Source: CAXXOK01 sp963663285
GTDB lineage: Bacteria; Bacillota; Clostridia; Christensenellales; Aristaeellaceae
Direction of reading: 5' to 3'
DNA: 64,000 nt
NCBI GenBank assembly: GCA_963663285.2
Contig: CAXXNI010000004.1
Coordinates: 744,001 to 808,000 of the forward strand
Every line of letters starts with the position of its first letter. Position 1 is the first letter of the stretch. Below are positions 27,433 through 35,001 of this stretch, one piece after another. The translations under genes and the position numbers were made by a program. The notes below the pieces were generated by a model. That model did not search any database. It was not told the DNA's origin and saw only the letters and a list, made by a program, of their open reading frames with translations.

Positions 27433-28230
27433 ATGAGAAATAGATGCTACAAATTGATATTGAATTTTCTAATTATGATATTATTATTCAGTACGCATGC
27501 CAATATTTCAGCGTATGCCGAAATCACAAAGAGTGATTTTTATAAAAAGGTGATCTGTTCTGAAGCGGAATATGGGTTATACCAGGATTGGGATGTCGAC
27601 CGAAAAATTATGATGGTCGGCTGGATGCAGGAGGCGGGGATTTCTGTAGACACTGATCAAGCAAATGAACTGTTTGATAACGCCATTGATGCCAAACACA
27701 AGGAAGAAATCGCTGATAATATTGTAGAAGGTTATTATGGGTCTAGCCGTGGGGGCGCTATTACAATACTCGATATTATCGGTAAAGATATGGGTGATTA
27801 CGATTCCTGGTCAATTGAGGATAAGGCATGGTTAACTCAGATACAGCAAGAAGACGGCGTTTTTAATAACCGGGAGTTAAGTGGGCTATATGTGGTTAAT
27901 CTGCTGCCCGATAGCGCATTAGGCGATATATCACAAGAAGAAGCGATAACACTTGCTATGAATGCATCCCAAAAAGCGTTTGGGTTTACGCCAAGTGAAT
28001 TGCATAACATGGAATGGAACCTGTTTTTTATTCTGTCGTCGGATATGGAATATCGATTGCCGGGAGATTCCAACAATTATTGTAACACATTACGCTTGTG
28101 GATGGTGCGCTATCAAAGCACCTCTGGAGAGTACTCCGTACAGATCAGAAATGATGGCGTGATTTTGAGCTTCAGCACGCCGGAAAGCAATTTTTTTGCA
28201 GATGAGCTTCTTGAAAAAACACCAAATTAA
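27433..28230 (+). CDS. Exported protein of unknown function, PepSY-like C-terminus
   Basis: I do not recognise this 265-residue protein. A signal peptide (hydrophobic residues 8-26, cleavage after AYA) is followed by a charged, mostly helical part and a C-terminal segment where DISQEEAITLAMNASQKAFG precedes a strand-rich stretch ending VQIRNDGVILSF, reminiscent of PepSY-like domains. The ATG at 27433 has TTAGGAGG upstream and lies behind a 57-base open extension. A shared terminator at 28361 ends its transcript. A frameshifted relic of a second copy lies 180 bases upstream. Base composition is more AT-rich than the glycan locus, in line with acquired DNA. Confidence 0.72.
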   Translation: MRNRCYKLILNFLIMILLFSTHANISAYAEITKSDFYKKVICSEAEYGLYQDWDVDRKIMMVGWMQEAGISVDTDQANELFDNAIDAKHKEEIADNIVEGYYGSSRGGAITILDIIGKDMGDYDSWSIEDKAWLTQIQQEDGVFNNRELSGLYVVNLLPDSALGDISQEEAITLAMNASQKAFGFTPSELHNMEWNLFFILSSDMEYRLPGDSNNYCNTLRLWMVRYQSTSGEYSVQIRNDGVILSFSTPESNFFADELLEKTPN

Positions 28231-28360
28231 AAGAACTGTCTTGATAAGCTGTGACCTGCCTTCTACAAGACGCAGGAGGAGTCGTAAGGTGTTTTATGAT
28301 ATTCCGACGGTTGCTGTTTTTCGAATAGCACCAAGGCTACGAAACGTTGTGGGATTCGAA

Positions 28361-28400
28361 AACTGCACCCTATCGTAGAAAACGATAGGGTGCAGTTTTT
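28361..28400. terminator. Bidirectional intrinsic terminator
   Basis: A 16-bp near-perfect stem around a short loop has TTTTT on the plus side and TTTT on the minus side. It serves both the exported-protein gene at 27433 and the minus-strand gene at 28457. Confidence 0.9.
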
Positions 28401-28456
28401 CAGAAACCATTTCATTTAATCGGTTGGTTCAGTTGCTTGTTTTGTGGAGTTTTTCG

Positions 28457-28966
28457 TTAGTGGCTCAAGTTATAAGTCCAGAACTTAGTGTAAGTTCCAG
28501 CAATCCCATCAACTGTGATTCCCACACTCTGTTGTAGCTGCTTTACTGCATTTCTAGTTTGGGTTCCCCAAACTCCATCTTCAGAAATGTTTAGGTTCAG
28601 AGCAGTATTCAGATCATGTTGGAAATGCTTCAAGTTGGTGCTGGTTGCTGCAGACATATTTGGGTCACCATAACGAGTCCACCAAGCAGGCATAGAACTA
28701 CTCAGATATGGGCTTTGAACCCAACCTAACGCAGGTTGATTGATCTTAATGAACCCATTTACATTCGGATCTCCAGTTGTTTGCACAGGTTCACCGTTAT
28801 GTAAAGCATAAACACGACTATATATTGTGCTAGGGCCTGAACGAACATTGATATACTGAGTAGTTTGGCACACGCCATACATTCTTGCAGCAGATGCAGA
28901 TGCAGTGCAAGCAACTATACAAACCATCATCAAGATAGAAACTGTAGTTTTTATATAGTGTTTCAT
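28457..28966 (-). CDS. Exported SH3b plus peptidoglycan-binding protein
   Basis: This 169-residue protein has a signal peptide (hydrophobic residues 9-25), a bacterial SH3 domain (residues about 30-90, with YINVRSGPSTIYSRVYAL) and a peptidoglycan_binding_1 domain (residues about 105-165, with GVWGTQTRNAVKQLQQSVG and VDGIAGTYT). No hydrolase domain is present. It should bind the cell wall, perhaps as an adaptor or an inhibitor. AAAGGAATGACAC precedes the ATG. Its long leader carries a 46-base repeat element also found before the gene at 29402. Confidence 0.88.
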   Translation of the reverse strand: MKHYIKTTVSILMMVCIVACTASASAARMYGVCQTTQYINVRSGPSTIYSRVYALHNGEPVQTTGDPNVNGFIKINQPALGWVQSPYLSSSMPAWWTRYGDPNMSAATSTNLKHFQHDLNTALNLNISEDGVWGTQTRNAVKQLQQSVGITVDGIAGTYTKFWTYNLSH

Positions 28967-29005
28967 AAACGTGTCATTCCTTTCAAAAGGGTAGACGAAA
29001 CACAG

Positions 29006-29027
29006 CTAAGCGCGGCTTAGTTTTTTT
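29006..29027 (+). terminator. Plus-strand terminator inside the leader of a minus-strand gene
   Basis: A perfect 6-bp stem with loop GCG and seven T residues points rightwards, although no plus-strand gene ends here. It could end an antisense transcript across the gene at 28457, or be chance. Confidence 0.5.
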
Positions 29028-29100
29028 GTATTTCGTTTGTTTTGTGAATGAGAGTTACTATGAAAAGCGTGTTTCAACGCCTTGTTGCGTAAAATGAAGC

Positions 29101-29146
29101 CTTACAGAACATCCATCCTCTGGAGGATGGCAGCGGCCAAGCTCGT
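29101..29146 (-). repeat. 46-base leader repeat, copy 1
   Basis: This element is 135 bases upstream of the start at 28966 and about 87% identical by eye to 29866-29911. Its core is a hairpin of CCATCC and GGATGG arms whose loop differs between copies, flanked by an invariant ACGAGCTTGGCCGCTG block on the minus strand. The rest of the gap 28967-29345 shows nothing else I can name. Confidence 0.7.
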
Positions 29147-29345
29147 CTGCCGGAAGCATCTACGCCGGGTTCGTACCCAATGGAATCACCTCATTTCCAC
29201 TTAATCATTAAGCCGGAATCGATAAGTTTTTTCGCGCGCTCTTATCTGCCCCTAGCTCACTTAAAGTGTAGAGGATACAAGGCTTTTTGAACATTGAAGA
29301 GTTCCGGTAGAAATGGTGAAGAATTCTAGCAACGCTTTCGCATAG

Positions 29346-29373
29346 AAAAGCGGCCGTCCAATTTGGCGGCCGC
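29346..29373 (-). terminator. Intrinsic terminator after the gene at 29402
   Basis: On the minus strand the inverted repeat GCGGCCG/CGGCCGC is followed by TTTTC. It lies 29 bases after the stop. Confidence 0.75.
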
Positions 29374-29401
29374 TAAATAATTTTCATTCTGAATACAGGT
29401 A

Positions 29402-29797
29402 CTAATCGATCAAGGTGTCATCGTATAAATCACCGAAGAGCGCCATAACCATGTCACGATGATTTTGTACAAATTTCGCTATCTTTGCTAACCCGCTGGC
29501 CTGATAGCTGATCAGGGTACGTTCTGTACGGCTGAACTCGCCTTTCCAACGCTCTGTAAAGGTGTAGGCTACACGCGGCCATTCCAACTCTTCCAGCAAG
29601 TGCTTTTCAATCACAAACCGCTCGTCTGTATTCAGAAGGTTAAACCAACTCTGAATCATAGCGACCTTCATATTCACAATCACTAGCGCTTCGCGAGCCT
29701 CTTTGTTCTCACGCGATTCCAACCAACGCTCATACATCTCTTTCTCAGAAACAAAGCCTAAGTACTTGCTCAGTATTTTTCGAACAGATTCTTCCAT
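29402..29797 (-). CDS. Sigma-region-4-like small DNA-binding protein (ArpU-like)
   Basis: This 131-residue protein has a C-terminal helix-turn-helix-like segment: NTDERFVIEKHLLEELEWPR, then FSRTERTLISYQASGLAKIA. It resembles sigma-70 region 4 and ArpU/RinA-type phage regulators rather than any full sigma factor; region 2 is missing. TAAGGAGGATATTC before ATG 29797 is an excellent ribosome binding site, so I rejected the 28-codon upstream extension, though that extension has a start overlapping the leader repeat. It is related to the protein at 30187. Function is unknown; it is likely a regulator of nearby accessory genes. Confidence 0.7.
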   Translation of the reverse strand: MEESVRKILSKYLGFVSEKEMYERWLESRENKEAREALVIVNMKVAMIQSWFNLLNTDERFVIEKHLLEELEWPRVAYTFTERWKGEFSRTERTLISYQASGLAKIAKFVQNHRDMVMALFGDLYDDTLID

Positions 29798-29865
29798 GAA
29801 TATCCTCCTTAGTATAAAGTGTTCTGCTTTACACGCCGGGAAGAAGTTGATAAAATAAAGTTGTC

Positions 29866-29911
29866 CTTGTAGAACATCCATCCTTTACAGGATGGCAGCG
29901 GCCAAGCTCGT
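29866..29911 (-). repeat. 46-base leader repeat, copy 2
   Basis: This copy lies 69 bases upstream of the start at 29797, in the same orientation relative to its gene as copy 1. Stem arms CCATCC/GGATGG and the GGCCGCTG block are identical; differences cluster in the loop and at the ends. This argues for a folded leader RNA rather than a coding remnant. Confidence 0.7.
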
Positions 29912-30186
29912 TTTGCAGGGACATTTTTCTATCTGTTCCGTCAACGTGTTTCAGGACGATTGGTTTGATGCCTAACGGCTTGCATGTTTAACCTGAGCGG
30001 TTTTCCGTTTAGTCTTTTTTTAATGCTCACTTCCGATGCGTTGATGTATAGATTTCATCCCATCTCCCAAGAAAATTGTAATGGAATTGCTAACTATATG
30101 GGAGTGCAAATGCTGGGAAACAATGATGAAAATATCGGGAAAACGGTTCTCTGAAGCATTTTAATTGATGTATCGTTCTATACGTA

Positions 30187-30621
30187 TCATTGTTTTGGGT
30201 TTAAAGTGGCTAACTCATCTATCAAGGGATCATCTAGCCATGAGAAATCAAACATATCCTCGTTACTCACTATATAATCTTTCATTTTCCTAAGGGCTCC
30301 TTGCTGGCGGTACTTGTAGGTTCTTTCCACATGACTAATTTCTGTTGTCCATCTTTTGCAGTACTCCTCTATGACTGTTTCCCATTTCAATCCGTCTACA
30401 AGATGCAGTTCGAGAATGAAACGCTCTTCCTCTGTAACCAGAAGTAACAGACCATCAATGCCCTCCAACAAACGTTGGACACGCGCATGGCAGGTTTTTG
30501 TTAGAAAAATGGTATTTTTCAGATCATCATTACAAGAAATGCGGCAAAAGATAAGCTGCGCTTGTAATTTGCGACGCACAGATATTAGCAACCTGATTCT
30601 CTCTTCAATGTTGCCAACCAT
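30187..30621 (-). CDS. Sigma-region-4-like small DNA-binding protein, paralogue
   Basis: This 144-residue protein is a relative of the one at 29402: both have the string ERF(V/I)(I)E(K/L)HL, a Trp-containing turn (LKWETVIEEYCKRW here, LEWPRVAYTFTERW there) and an S(H/R)xERT...YRQQGALRKMK helix. The N-terminal 60 residues differ and are basic. It probably binds DNA or RNA polymerase. GGAAAGGAGACGCTCAG precedes the ATG. It is transcribed separately from the gene at 29402, with about 390 bases between. No target is evident. Confidence 0.68.
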   Translation of the reverse strand: MVGNIEERIRLLISVRRKLQAQLIFCRISCNDDLKNTIFLTKTCHARVQRLLEGIDGLLLLVTEEERFILELHLVDGLKWETVIEEYCKRWTTEISHVERTYKYRQQGALRKMKDYIVSNEDMFDFSWLDDPLIDELATLNPKQ

Positions 30622-30669
30622 CTGAGCGTCTCCTTTCCAATGTCACAAAAAAGAGGATAGAATGAACAT

Positions 30670-30690
30670 GCCTGACGTAGGCGTTTTTTT
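30670..30690 (+). terminator. Weak plus-strand hairpin with T run
   Basis: A 4-bp GC stem (GCCT/AGGC) followed by G and seven T residues points rightwards, 49 bases upstream of the minus-strand gene at 30621. No plus-strand gene precedes it. Confidence 0.35.
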
Positions 30691-30897
30691 ATCATGCTTT
30701 CTAGAAAATATGAATACGACAGATGATGCTATTCGTATCCAGTTCACTAGGGTAAGTAATCAGCTGCTTCTATAGCTGACGACAAAAATCTTTGTCTATT
30801 TTCATATAGTTATCAATAATAAAAAAAGATGTGCTCTCAATGGATACTTGCCACCATTTTACATCAACGAGGGATATATAGTTCATCACACAATGGC

Positions 30898-30933
30898 CTA
30901 TCGTGGATTTATCTCCCATATGGAGAACGATAG
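30898..30933 (+). promoter_or_regulatory. Double dyad upstream of the XRE-sigma fusion gene
   Basis: Outer arms CTATCGT/ACGATAG enclose inner arms TCTCC/GGAGA with loop CATAT. It lies 22 bases upstream of the start codon, where an operator for the gene's own XRE domain or a leader hairpin would be expected. The 30622-30955 gap shows no gene. Confidence 0.5.
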
Positions 30934-30955
30934 AATATAAATGAGGTGAACGATA

Positions 30956-31900
30956 ATGCTTGTTGCCGATCTGGCTCTACTCGGTCATTGTATACGGGAA
31001 ACACGAACAGAACGGCACCTAACGCAAGAACAACTTGCGGAAGCCGCCGGAATTACAAAAAAATATGTATCCGGCATCGAAAATGGGAAAAATAATCCTA
31101 CATACAGCGTGTTGTATCGGCTAGTTGCTGCTTTGCAACTGCCAGTAGAAAAATTGTTTTATCCATCTTCTATCAATGGGAAGGATGGCGAAGATATACT
31201 CCTTGCCAGTTATCACAGGTGTCCTGAGAAGGAACGGGAGTTGTTGTTACGCATGATCGCTCATTTATCATTTAGTAGAAGAATTAAGTCATCGTCCATA
31301 ACAAACGACAACAAGAGGTGCATGGTGTCCAAACTCGATAGAAATGCGTTGATTGAGAAACTATATGAACAGTACTATGATAAACTTGTGTTACATTGTA
31401 TGACAATGACCGGGTATCGGCCGGAACTTCGGAATATGGCAGAGGAGTGCGTTCAAGAAGTATTCTGTTTTGCGCTTGAACGATATCAGAAATTGCAGAG
31501 CCATCCCGATGTTGAGGGGTGGCTTTTTCGTTGTTGTAATAATCGAATGAAAAACATGCTATTCAAATATAATAAACGGAGTCAGAAGCATGCTTATTCC
31601 TCAGACATGGAAACCAGTCCGGACCTGGTTGATCCCCATGATTCTTTTTTATACTTTGAGGAGGAACAAGCATTTTGTAGATGTGTTGATCGTATGTATG
31701 ACCATTTATTAGATAGCGAGAAGCAGATCTTCGATTCCTATTTCCTACAAGGATACGATGTCAATGAGGTGGCAAATTGCACGGGCAAAAGCATAAGCTC
31801 TGTTAAAAGTGTGATTTATCGCATTCGAAAGCGGCTGAAAAACACATTTTCTTCTTTTTTCATATTATTGCTCATTTCCACGCGCCTTTTTCACTTCTGA
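30956..31900 (+). CDS. Fusion of XRE-type HTH and ECF-like sigma factor
   Basis: This 314-residue protein joins two regulatory modules in one frame. Residues 8-66 are a Cro/CI-type helix-turn-helix (LTQEQLAEAAGITKKYVSGI, then ENGKNNPTYSVLYRLVAAL). After a linker, residues 125-205 match sigma region 2 (AEECVQEVFCFALERYQKL, DVEGWLFRCCNNRMKN) and residues 245-295 match region 4 (GYDVNEVANCTGKSISSVKS). A hydrophobic tail of about 16 residues ends it. An internal GTG at 31324 after AAGAGG could also give the sigma part alone. An anti-sigma gene follows after 32 bases. The sigma part likely directs transcription of this operon; the XRE part may restrain or target it. Confidence 0.85.
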   Translation: MLVADLALLGHCIRETRTERHLTQEQLAEAAGITKKYVSGIENGKNNPTYSVLYRLVAALQLPVEKLFYPSSINGKDGEDILLASYHRCPEKERELLLRMIAHLSFSRRIKSSSITNDNKRCMVSKLDRNALIEKLYEQYYDKLVLHCMTMTGYRPELRNMAEECVQEVFCFALERYQKLQSHPDVEGWLFRCCNNRMKNMLFKYNKRSQKHAYSSDMETSPDLVDPHDSFLYFEEEQAFCRCVDRMYDHLLDSEKQIFDSYFLQGYDVNEVANCTGKSISSVKSVIYRIRKRLKNTFSSFFILLLISTRLFHF

Positions 31901-31932
31901 ATAACTGAGTATTTCGAAGGAGGGAACAATCA

Positions 31933-32805
31933 ATGGATAGCAGTAATTGCGCTGTCAATTACAAACTAGAAGCTATCAAAGCTGCCATTGCGGATGGCAG
32001 TCTTACGAAAGAAGACATAAATAATAGGTTGACCTATGCCATCCACAAAGAGAATGAAAAGAGACCTGAAGAACGGGATTCCGACTTCGTAATGGCCTGC
32101 GAAACCATCCTTTATGAAATGCATACGGGACATCCCTATGTGAGCCGAAGGGAGGAGAATAAGCGAGCACTGAAAAAGCGTCTGGATCGTACTTCCCAGC
32201 GAAACACAGCTTCACCAAGTGTTATTAGGCGAGTTCTTCTTGTAACCGCGGCGGTGGTAATCATTGTTTTAGGAGCGGATATTTTATTCCGCCATCAATG
32301 GCTTGAAGGTGGTCAATCACCTGATGGGCAACAATATGTCATCAGTGGGCAAGAAATTGATCCTGGTCTGGTAAATGAAGGTATAGCAGATAACGCCGGG
32401 CAAGTAAAAACCATTTCTACCACTGACCTCAGTGAAGCTGAAAAAATGTTGGGTTATAAACCGCTTATACCATCCTGGGTGCCTGATGGGTGGGCTGTGG
32501 AAAGCTACTATGTCAGGATTGCTAGCGCTGCAGCATTTCGTATTCGATATCAAAACGAACAGGATGAAGAACTACTTCGATTCGGTATCACCATCTATCC
32601 AGATGCGGAGAGAGCATTACTTGAGTTTGAACAGGCTAAGGCAGGGACAGAAACGCAATGCAATGGCGGGGCTGTATATGTTGCACAAAACGTTGATAGG
32701 TGTGTCGCTGTATGGCAAATAGGCACAGCATGCTATAGCCTGTCGGGACCGATAACCACCGAAGAAATCATTCAGATGATCAATTCAATACAAAGGAGCG
32801 ATTAA
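31933..32805 (+). CDS. Membrane anti-sigma factor with DUF4367-like outer domain
   Basis: This 290-residue single-pass protein has a cytoplasmic N-terminal part of about 95 residues, one transmembrane helix (VLLVTAAVVIIVLGADILF near residue 101) and an outer domain resembling DUF4367, with EAEKMLGYKPLIPSWVPDGW followed by strands and a helix ending EEIIQMINSI. This layout is that of anti-sigma factors that sense an envelope signal. It lies directly after the sigma fusion gene with AAGGAGGG at good spacing and probably binds the sigma part. No zinc-finger anti-sigma motif is seen, so binding must use another fold. Confidence 0.85.
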   Translation: MDSSNCAVNYKLEAIKAAIADGSLTKEDINNRLTYAIHKENEKRPEERDSDFVMACETILYEMHTGHPYVSRREENKRALKKRLDRTSQRNTASPSVIRRVLLVTAAVVIIVLGADILFRHQWLEGGQSPDGQQYVISGQEIDPGLVNEGIADNAGQVKTISTTDLSEAEKMLGYKPLIPSWVPDGWAVESYYVRIASAAAFRIRYQNEQDEELLRFGITIYPDAERALLEFEQAKAGTETQCNGGAVYVAQNVDRCVAVWQIGTACYSLSGPITTEEIIQMINSIQRSD

Positions 32806-32809
32806 TACA

Positions 32810-33235
32810 ATGAACACTCGAATGGCTAAGTTGTTAACTGCCGGATTGTGCATTTTTCTATTGTTTACTTTTAGTGTTGCTTCCACTGGGGTGGCTGCAA
32901 CTCGTGAAAGCATAGCTTTCGAAAGTGCCTCTGTGACCATAGGCAGTCGCATAGATGCTGATTTTTATGCCGGCACTAATTACAATTGCTCTTCTATTTA
33001 CGTTTCCTCATGCACGCTGCAAAAGAAAAACTCCAGTGGCGCTTGGGTGTACGCAGCCACACTAACACCTCCTTCGTACACTGCGACGAATACCAGTGAT
33101 TTTGGTGCTGTGGCTGACTACGAAAGCAAATGCACAGCAGGCAACACATATCGAATCAGGGCGGTTTTTAAAGCTGTGTATAATGGGACTACATACACAG
33201 GTGCCAGAACATCCAATAGCGTAAAATTCAACTAA
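32810..33235 (+). CDS. Small exported protein, likely target or signal of the sigma system
   Basis: I do not recognise this 141-residue protein. It has a clear signal peptide (hydrophobic residues 8-25, ending VAA) and a mature part of about 110 residues rich in Ser, Thr, Tyr and Ala, with three Cys residues, looking like a small beta-sandwich. There is no lipobox or wall-anchor motif. It starts 5 bases after the anti-sigma gene, with AAAGGAGCGATT as binding site, and is followed by a strong terminator, so it closes the operon. It may be secreted into the envelope and feed back on the anti-sigma outer domain. Confidence 0.78.
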   Translation: MNTRMAKLLTAGLCIFLLFTFSVASTGVAATRESIAFESASVTIGSRIDADFYAGTNYNCSSIYVSSCTLQKKNSSGAWVYAATLTPPSYTATNTSDFGAVADYESKCTAGNTYRIRAVFKAVYNGTTYTGARTSNSVKFN

Positions 33236-33257
33236 ATGTGCGTATAAAAATATCAAT

Positions 33258-33304
33258 CGGAAAGACGCGCACCTTATTATAAGGCGCACGTCTTTCCGGA
33301 TTTT
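33258..33304 (+). terminator. Intrinsic terminator of the sigma operon
   Basis: A long stem (CGGAAAGACG arms plus an inner CCTTA/TAAGG pair) is followed by TTTT. It ends the three-gene sigma/anti-sigma/exported-protein transcript. Confidence 0.88.
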
Positions 33305-33822
33305 ATGAGCGAATGAATGTATCTTCTAATCAATCGCTTTTATCATGAATCCTGATAAAGGAAAGCAATGTTGCATGCAACAAAGCAACTGTACTGAAAG
33401 CGTATCGTGCGATTGCGAAATTCACTTAGTTTATTTGCCATACCTATTTTTCTGGGAACACATCGGGTACGATTGAACGCTGGTTCCGATAATTGATTTG
33501 AGACTTAGTACAGGATACACAGGCTGTAGATCAATTATTTCTATGTTAACAAAACGCTGACACCAGCTTGAGTCTTGCTTTTATCGAACAGAGTGGTAAG
33601 CAGCGACAAGAATTTAAGTATGTTTTCAAGTCAGCCTCTGTATGATATGGCAGAGACTTGTTGACAGTTGCTAACCCTAATCGTCGTTTTCGGTTAAACG
33701 GTTTTGCAATATCACTTGGGCAGCGCTTACAAGGATCGCCGCCTTTATTTCCTGCGCCCGTTGCTGTTCCTCTGCAACAGTTGTTTCGATTCTTACTAAA
33801 AATCAATATGGAGGACATTGTT
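33305..33822. other. Non-coding gap at the left side of the mobile element
   Basis: No gene is supported. From 33658 a plus-strand frame runs into the next gene without a good start, and a 90-codon minus-strand frame (33546-33818) overlaps it; both look like shadows or decayed sequence. The left boundary of the damaged integrative element probably lies here. Confidence 0.4.
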
Positions 33823-34248
33823 ATGGTAAGAATTAATTTACGGGATTTCTATCCCTACTACCTACAGGATTTTTTTATCATGGTTTCTGATGAACAGGCT
33901 GAACTATTGCTTCGACTTGATCGAGCTGAAGCAACGTATCAACGGCAGGTGATTCGCCACAAGGCTTATTTCTCACTAGATCGTGCGGATGGTATTGAGC
34001 GGAATATGCTATTAACGTCTTTTTCCCCAGAGGAGATCTACGAGCGTAGGATCATGCGTGAACAACTCTACGCGTCGATAGCAACCCTCTCAGATAAACA
34101 AGCAAAGCGAATTGATGCGTATTTCTTTCGGGATATAAGCAAAGCGGAGATTGCCAAGGAGGAAGGCGTTAGCAAGGAGAGTGTGGGGGAAAGCATACAA
34201 CGAGGACTGTTGAAAATCGAAAATTTCCTGAAAGAATCCTGCATTTAA
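33823..34248 (+). CDS. Sigma-region-4-like protein of the integrative element
   Basis: This 141-residue protein has a C-terminal sigma-70 region 4-like helix-turn-helix (ATLSDKQAKRIDAYFFRDIS, then KAEIAKEEGVSKESVGESIQ) and a charged N-terminal part with AEATYQRQVIRHKAYFSLDR. Proteins of this kind are typical of conjugative transposons of Clostridia, encoded just before excisionase and integrase, and probably control excision. ATG 33823 has ATGGAGGACATTGTT upstream; earlier in-frame starts have none. The tail of a diverged homologue survives at 37199-37273. Confidence 0.83.
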   Translation: MVRINLRDFYPYYLQDFFIMVSDEQAELLLRLDRAEATYQRQVIRHKAYFSLDRADGIERNMLLTSFSPEEIYERRIMREQLYASIATLSDKQAKRIDAYFFRDISKAEIAKEEGVSKESVGESIQRGLLKIENFLKESCI

Positions 34249-34342
34249 CCTGATTTTTGGTTTGAAAATGTCCTGATTGTTGAAGGGACATTGCGCCTTC
34301 AACGCACCTTGAAAATCGAATATACGATGTTACGGGTACAAC

Positions 34343-34606
34343 CCCCGTGCGGTGGAGCGGCAAACAGGGCGGCGCGACGACGGCATCGCCAGAGCGATCC
34401 ACGTATCCTGTTGACTCTGCTGTGGCAGGCAGGGCGCAACGAAGCCGCACGGGGATAATGATACTTCTTCACGGCCTCCCACAGACTGGAGGGGGAGCCC
34501 CTGCGGTATGCGCTAGCTTTGGCAAGCGGCGGTACAGGTAGGGCTATGTTGCGGATACGCCGTCCGCAGCCTGTAACATACCCGGTTTCTTCGGGAACCT
34601 GCCGGG
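34343..34606 (+). ncRNA. Candidate structured RNA of the mobile element, copy A
   Basis: A 112-base GC-rich domain is closed by the perfect 10-bp pair CCCCGTGCGG (34343-34352) and CCGCACGGGG (34445-34454). Further down come a GCGGA/TCCGC hairpin and a UUCG tetraloop hairpin, GGTTTC-TTCG-GGAACC at 34584-34599, itself inside a CCC/GGG stem. In copy B the same hairpin reads GGTTTC-TTCG-GAAACC, so the one change keeps pairing. No open frame here has a ribosome binding site. Strand is assumed from the direction of the flanking genes. It is not a family I can name. Confidence 0.55.
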
Positions 34607-34696
34607 GCGCGTGGCAAATACGGCAATATTTCTTATATTTTCATTTGGAATAAAGTCATTCCCTATCATCGTGTAAACAATAGACTCGTCGCAACA

Positions 34697-34725
34697 TTGA
34701 TGGATTGTATAGGCTCCCCTATAAT
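34697..34725 (+). promoter_or_regulatory. Promoter of the excisionase gene
   Basis: TTGATG and a perfect TATAAT are separated by 17 bases, about 63 bases upstream of the xis start. The same promoter is unchanged in copy B. Confidence 0.75.
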
Positions 34726-34788
34726 ACAGGTGCATTGTATGACGCTTGATGCGCTCCCATCGATCCGGTTGCGAGGAAAGGAGGTTCT

Positions 34789-34989
34789 ATGATCGGACAG
34801 GTGGACGCAGCTGCCGCAGCCGGAAAAAGAACGTATTCCGTGGAGGAAGTACGCGCAATCCTCGGGATCAGCAGAAGAAAGGCGTATGAGCTTTGCAATT
34901 CCAATTCCTTTAAGGTGCTACGGATTGGAAGGACACTGCGCGTTTCTAAAGCCTCTTTCGACTTCTGGCTGGATCATTACGACGCATAG
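34789..34989 (+). CDS. Excisionase-type helix-turn-helix protein
   Basis: This 66-residue protein has the MerR-like winged helix of excisionases: RTYSVEEVRAILGISRRKAY followed by FKVLRIGRTLRVSKASFDFW. It should bend DNA at the element's ends and favour excision by the integrase encoded next. GGAAAGGAGG lies 5 bases before the ATG. The integrase gene begins 12 bases after its stop. A cut-off second copy of the gene is at 37815. Confidence 0.88.
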   Translation: MIGQVDAAAAAGKRTYSVEEVRAILGISRRKAYELCNSNSFKVLRIGRTLRVSKASFDFWLDHYDA

Positions 34990-35001
34990 GAGGCTGAAAC
35001 A

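Larger units (their letters stand above)
34249..34864 (+). repeat. 616-bp direct repeat, copy A
   Basis: This segment matches 37274-37890 almost gap-free; I count roughly 30 differences in the last 545 bases. It spans a long non-coding stretch, an xis promoter and the first codons of the excisionase gene. The two copies could recombine and delete the 3 kb between them. Confidence 0.92.

Noticed and set aside
29798..29881. 28-codon N-terminal extension of the sigma-like protein at 29402
   Set aside because: The start would lie inside the leader repeat, whereas ATG 29797 has a near-perfect TAAGGAGG site; the same position in the other repeat copy leads to a stop after four codons.
33546..33818. 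90-codon minus-strand frame in the gap before the sigma-like gene
   Set aside because: It overlaps the leader of the gene at 33823, has no ribosome binding site and no known domain.
34329..34541. Short frames inside repeat copy A, also kept in copy B (for example 34347-34541 and a 43-codon frame from 34329)
   Set aside because: Several frames stay open in both copies because the copies are nearly identical. None has a ribosome binding site, and the paired arms fit a structured RNA better. A real small protein is not fully excluded.
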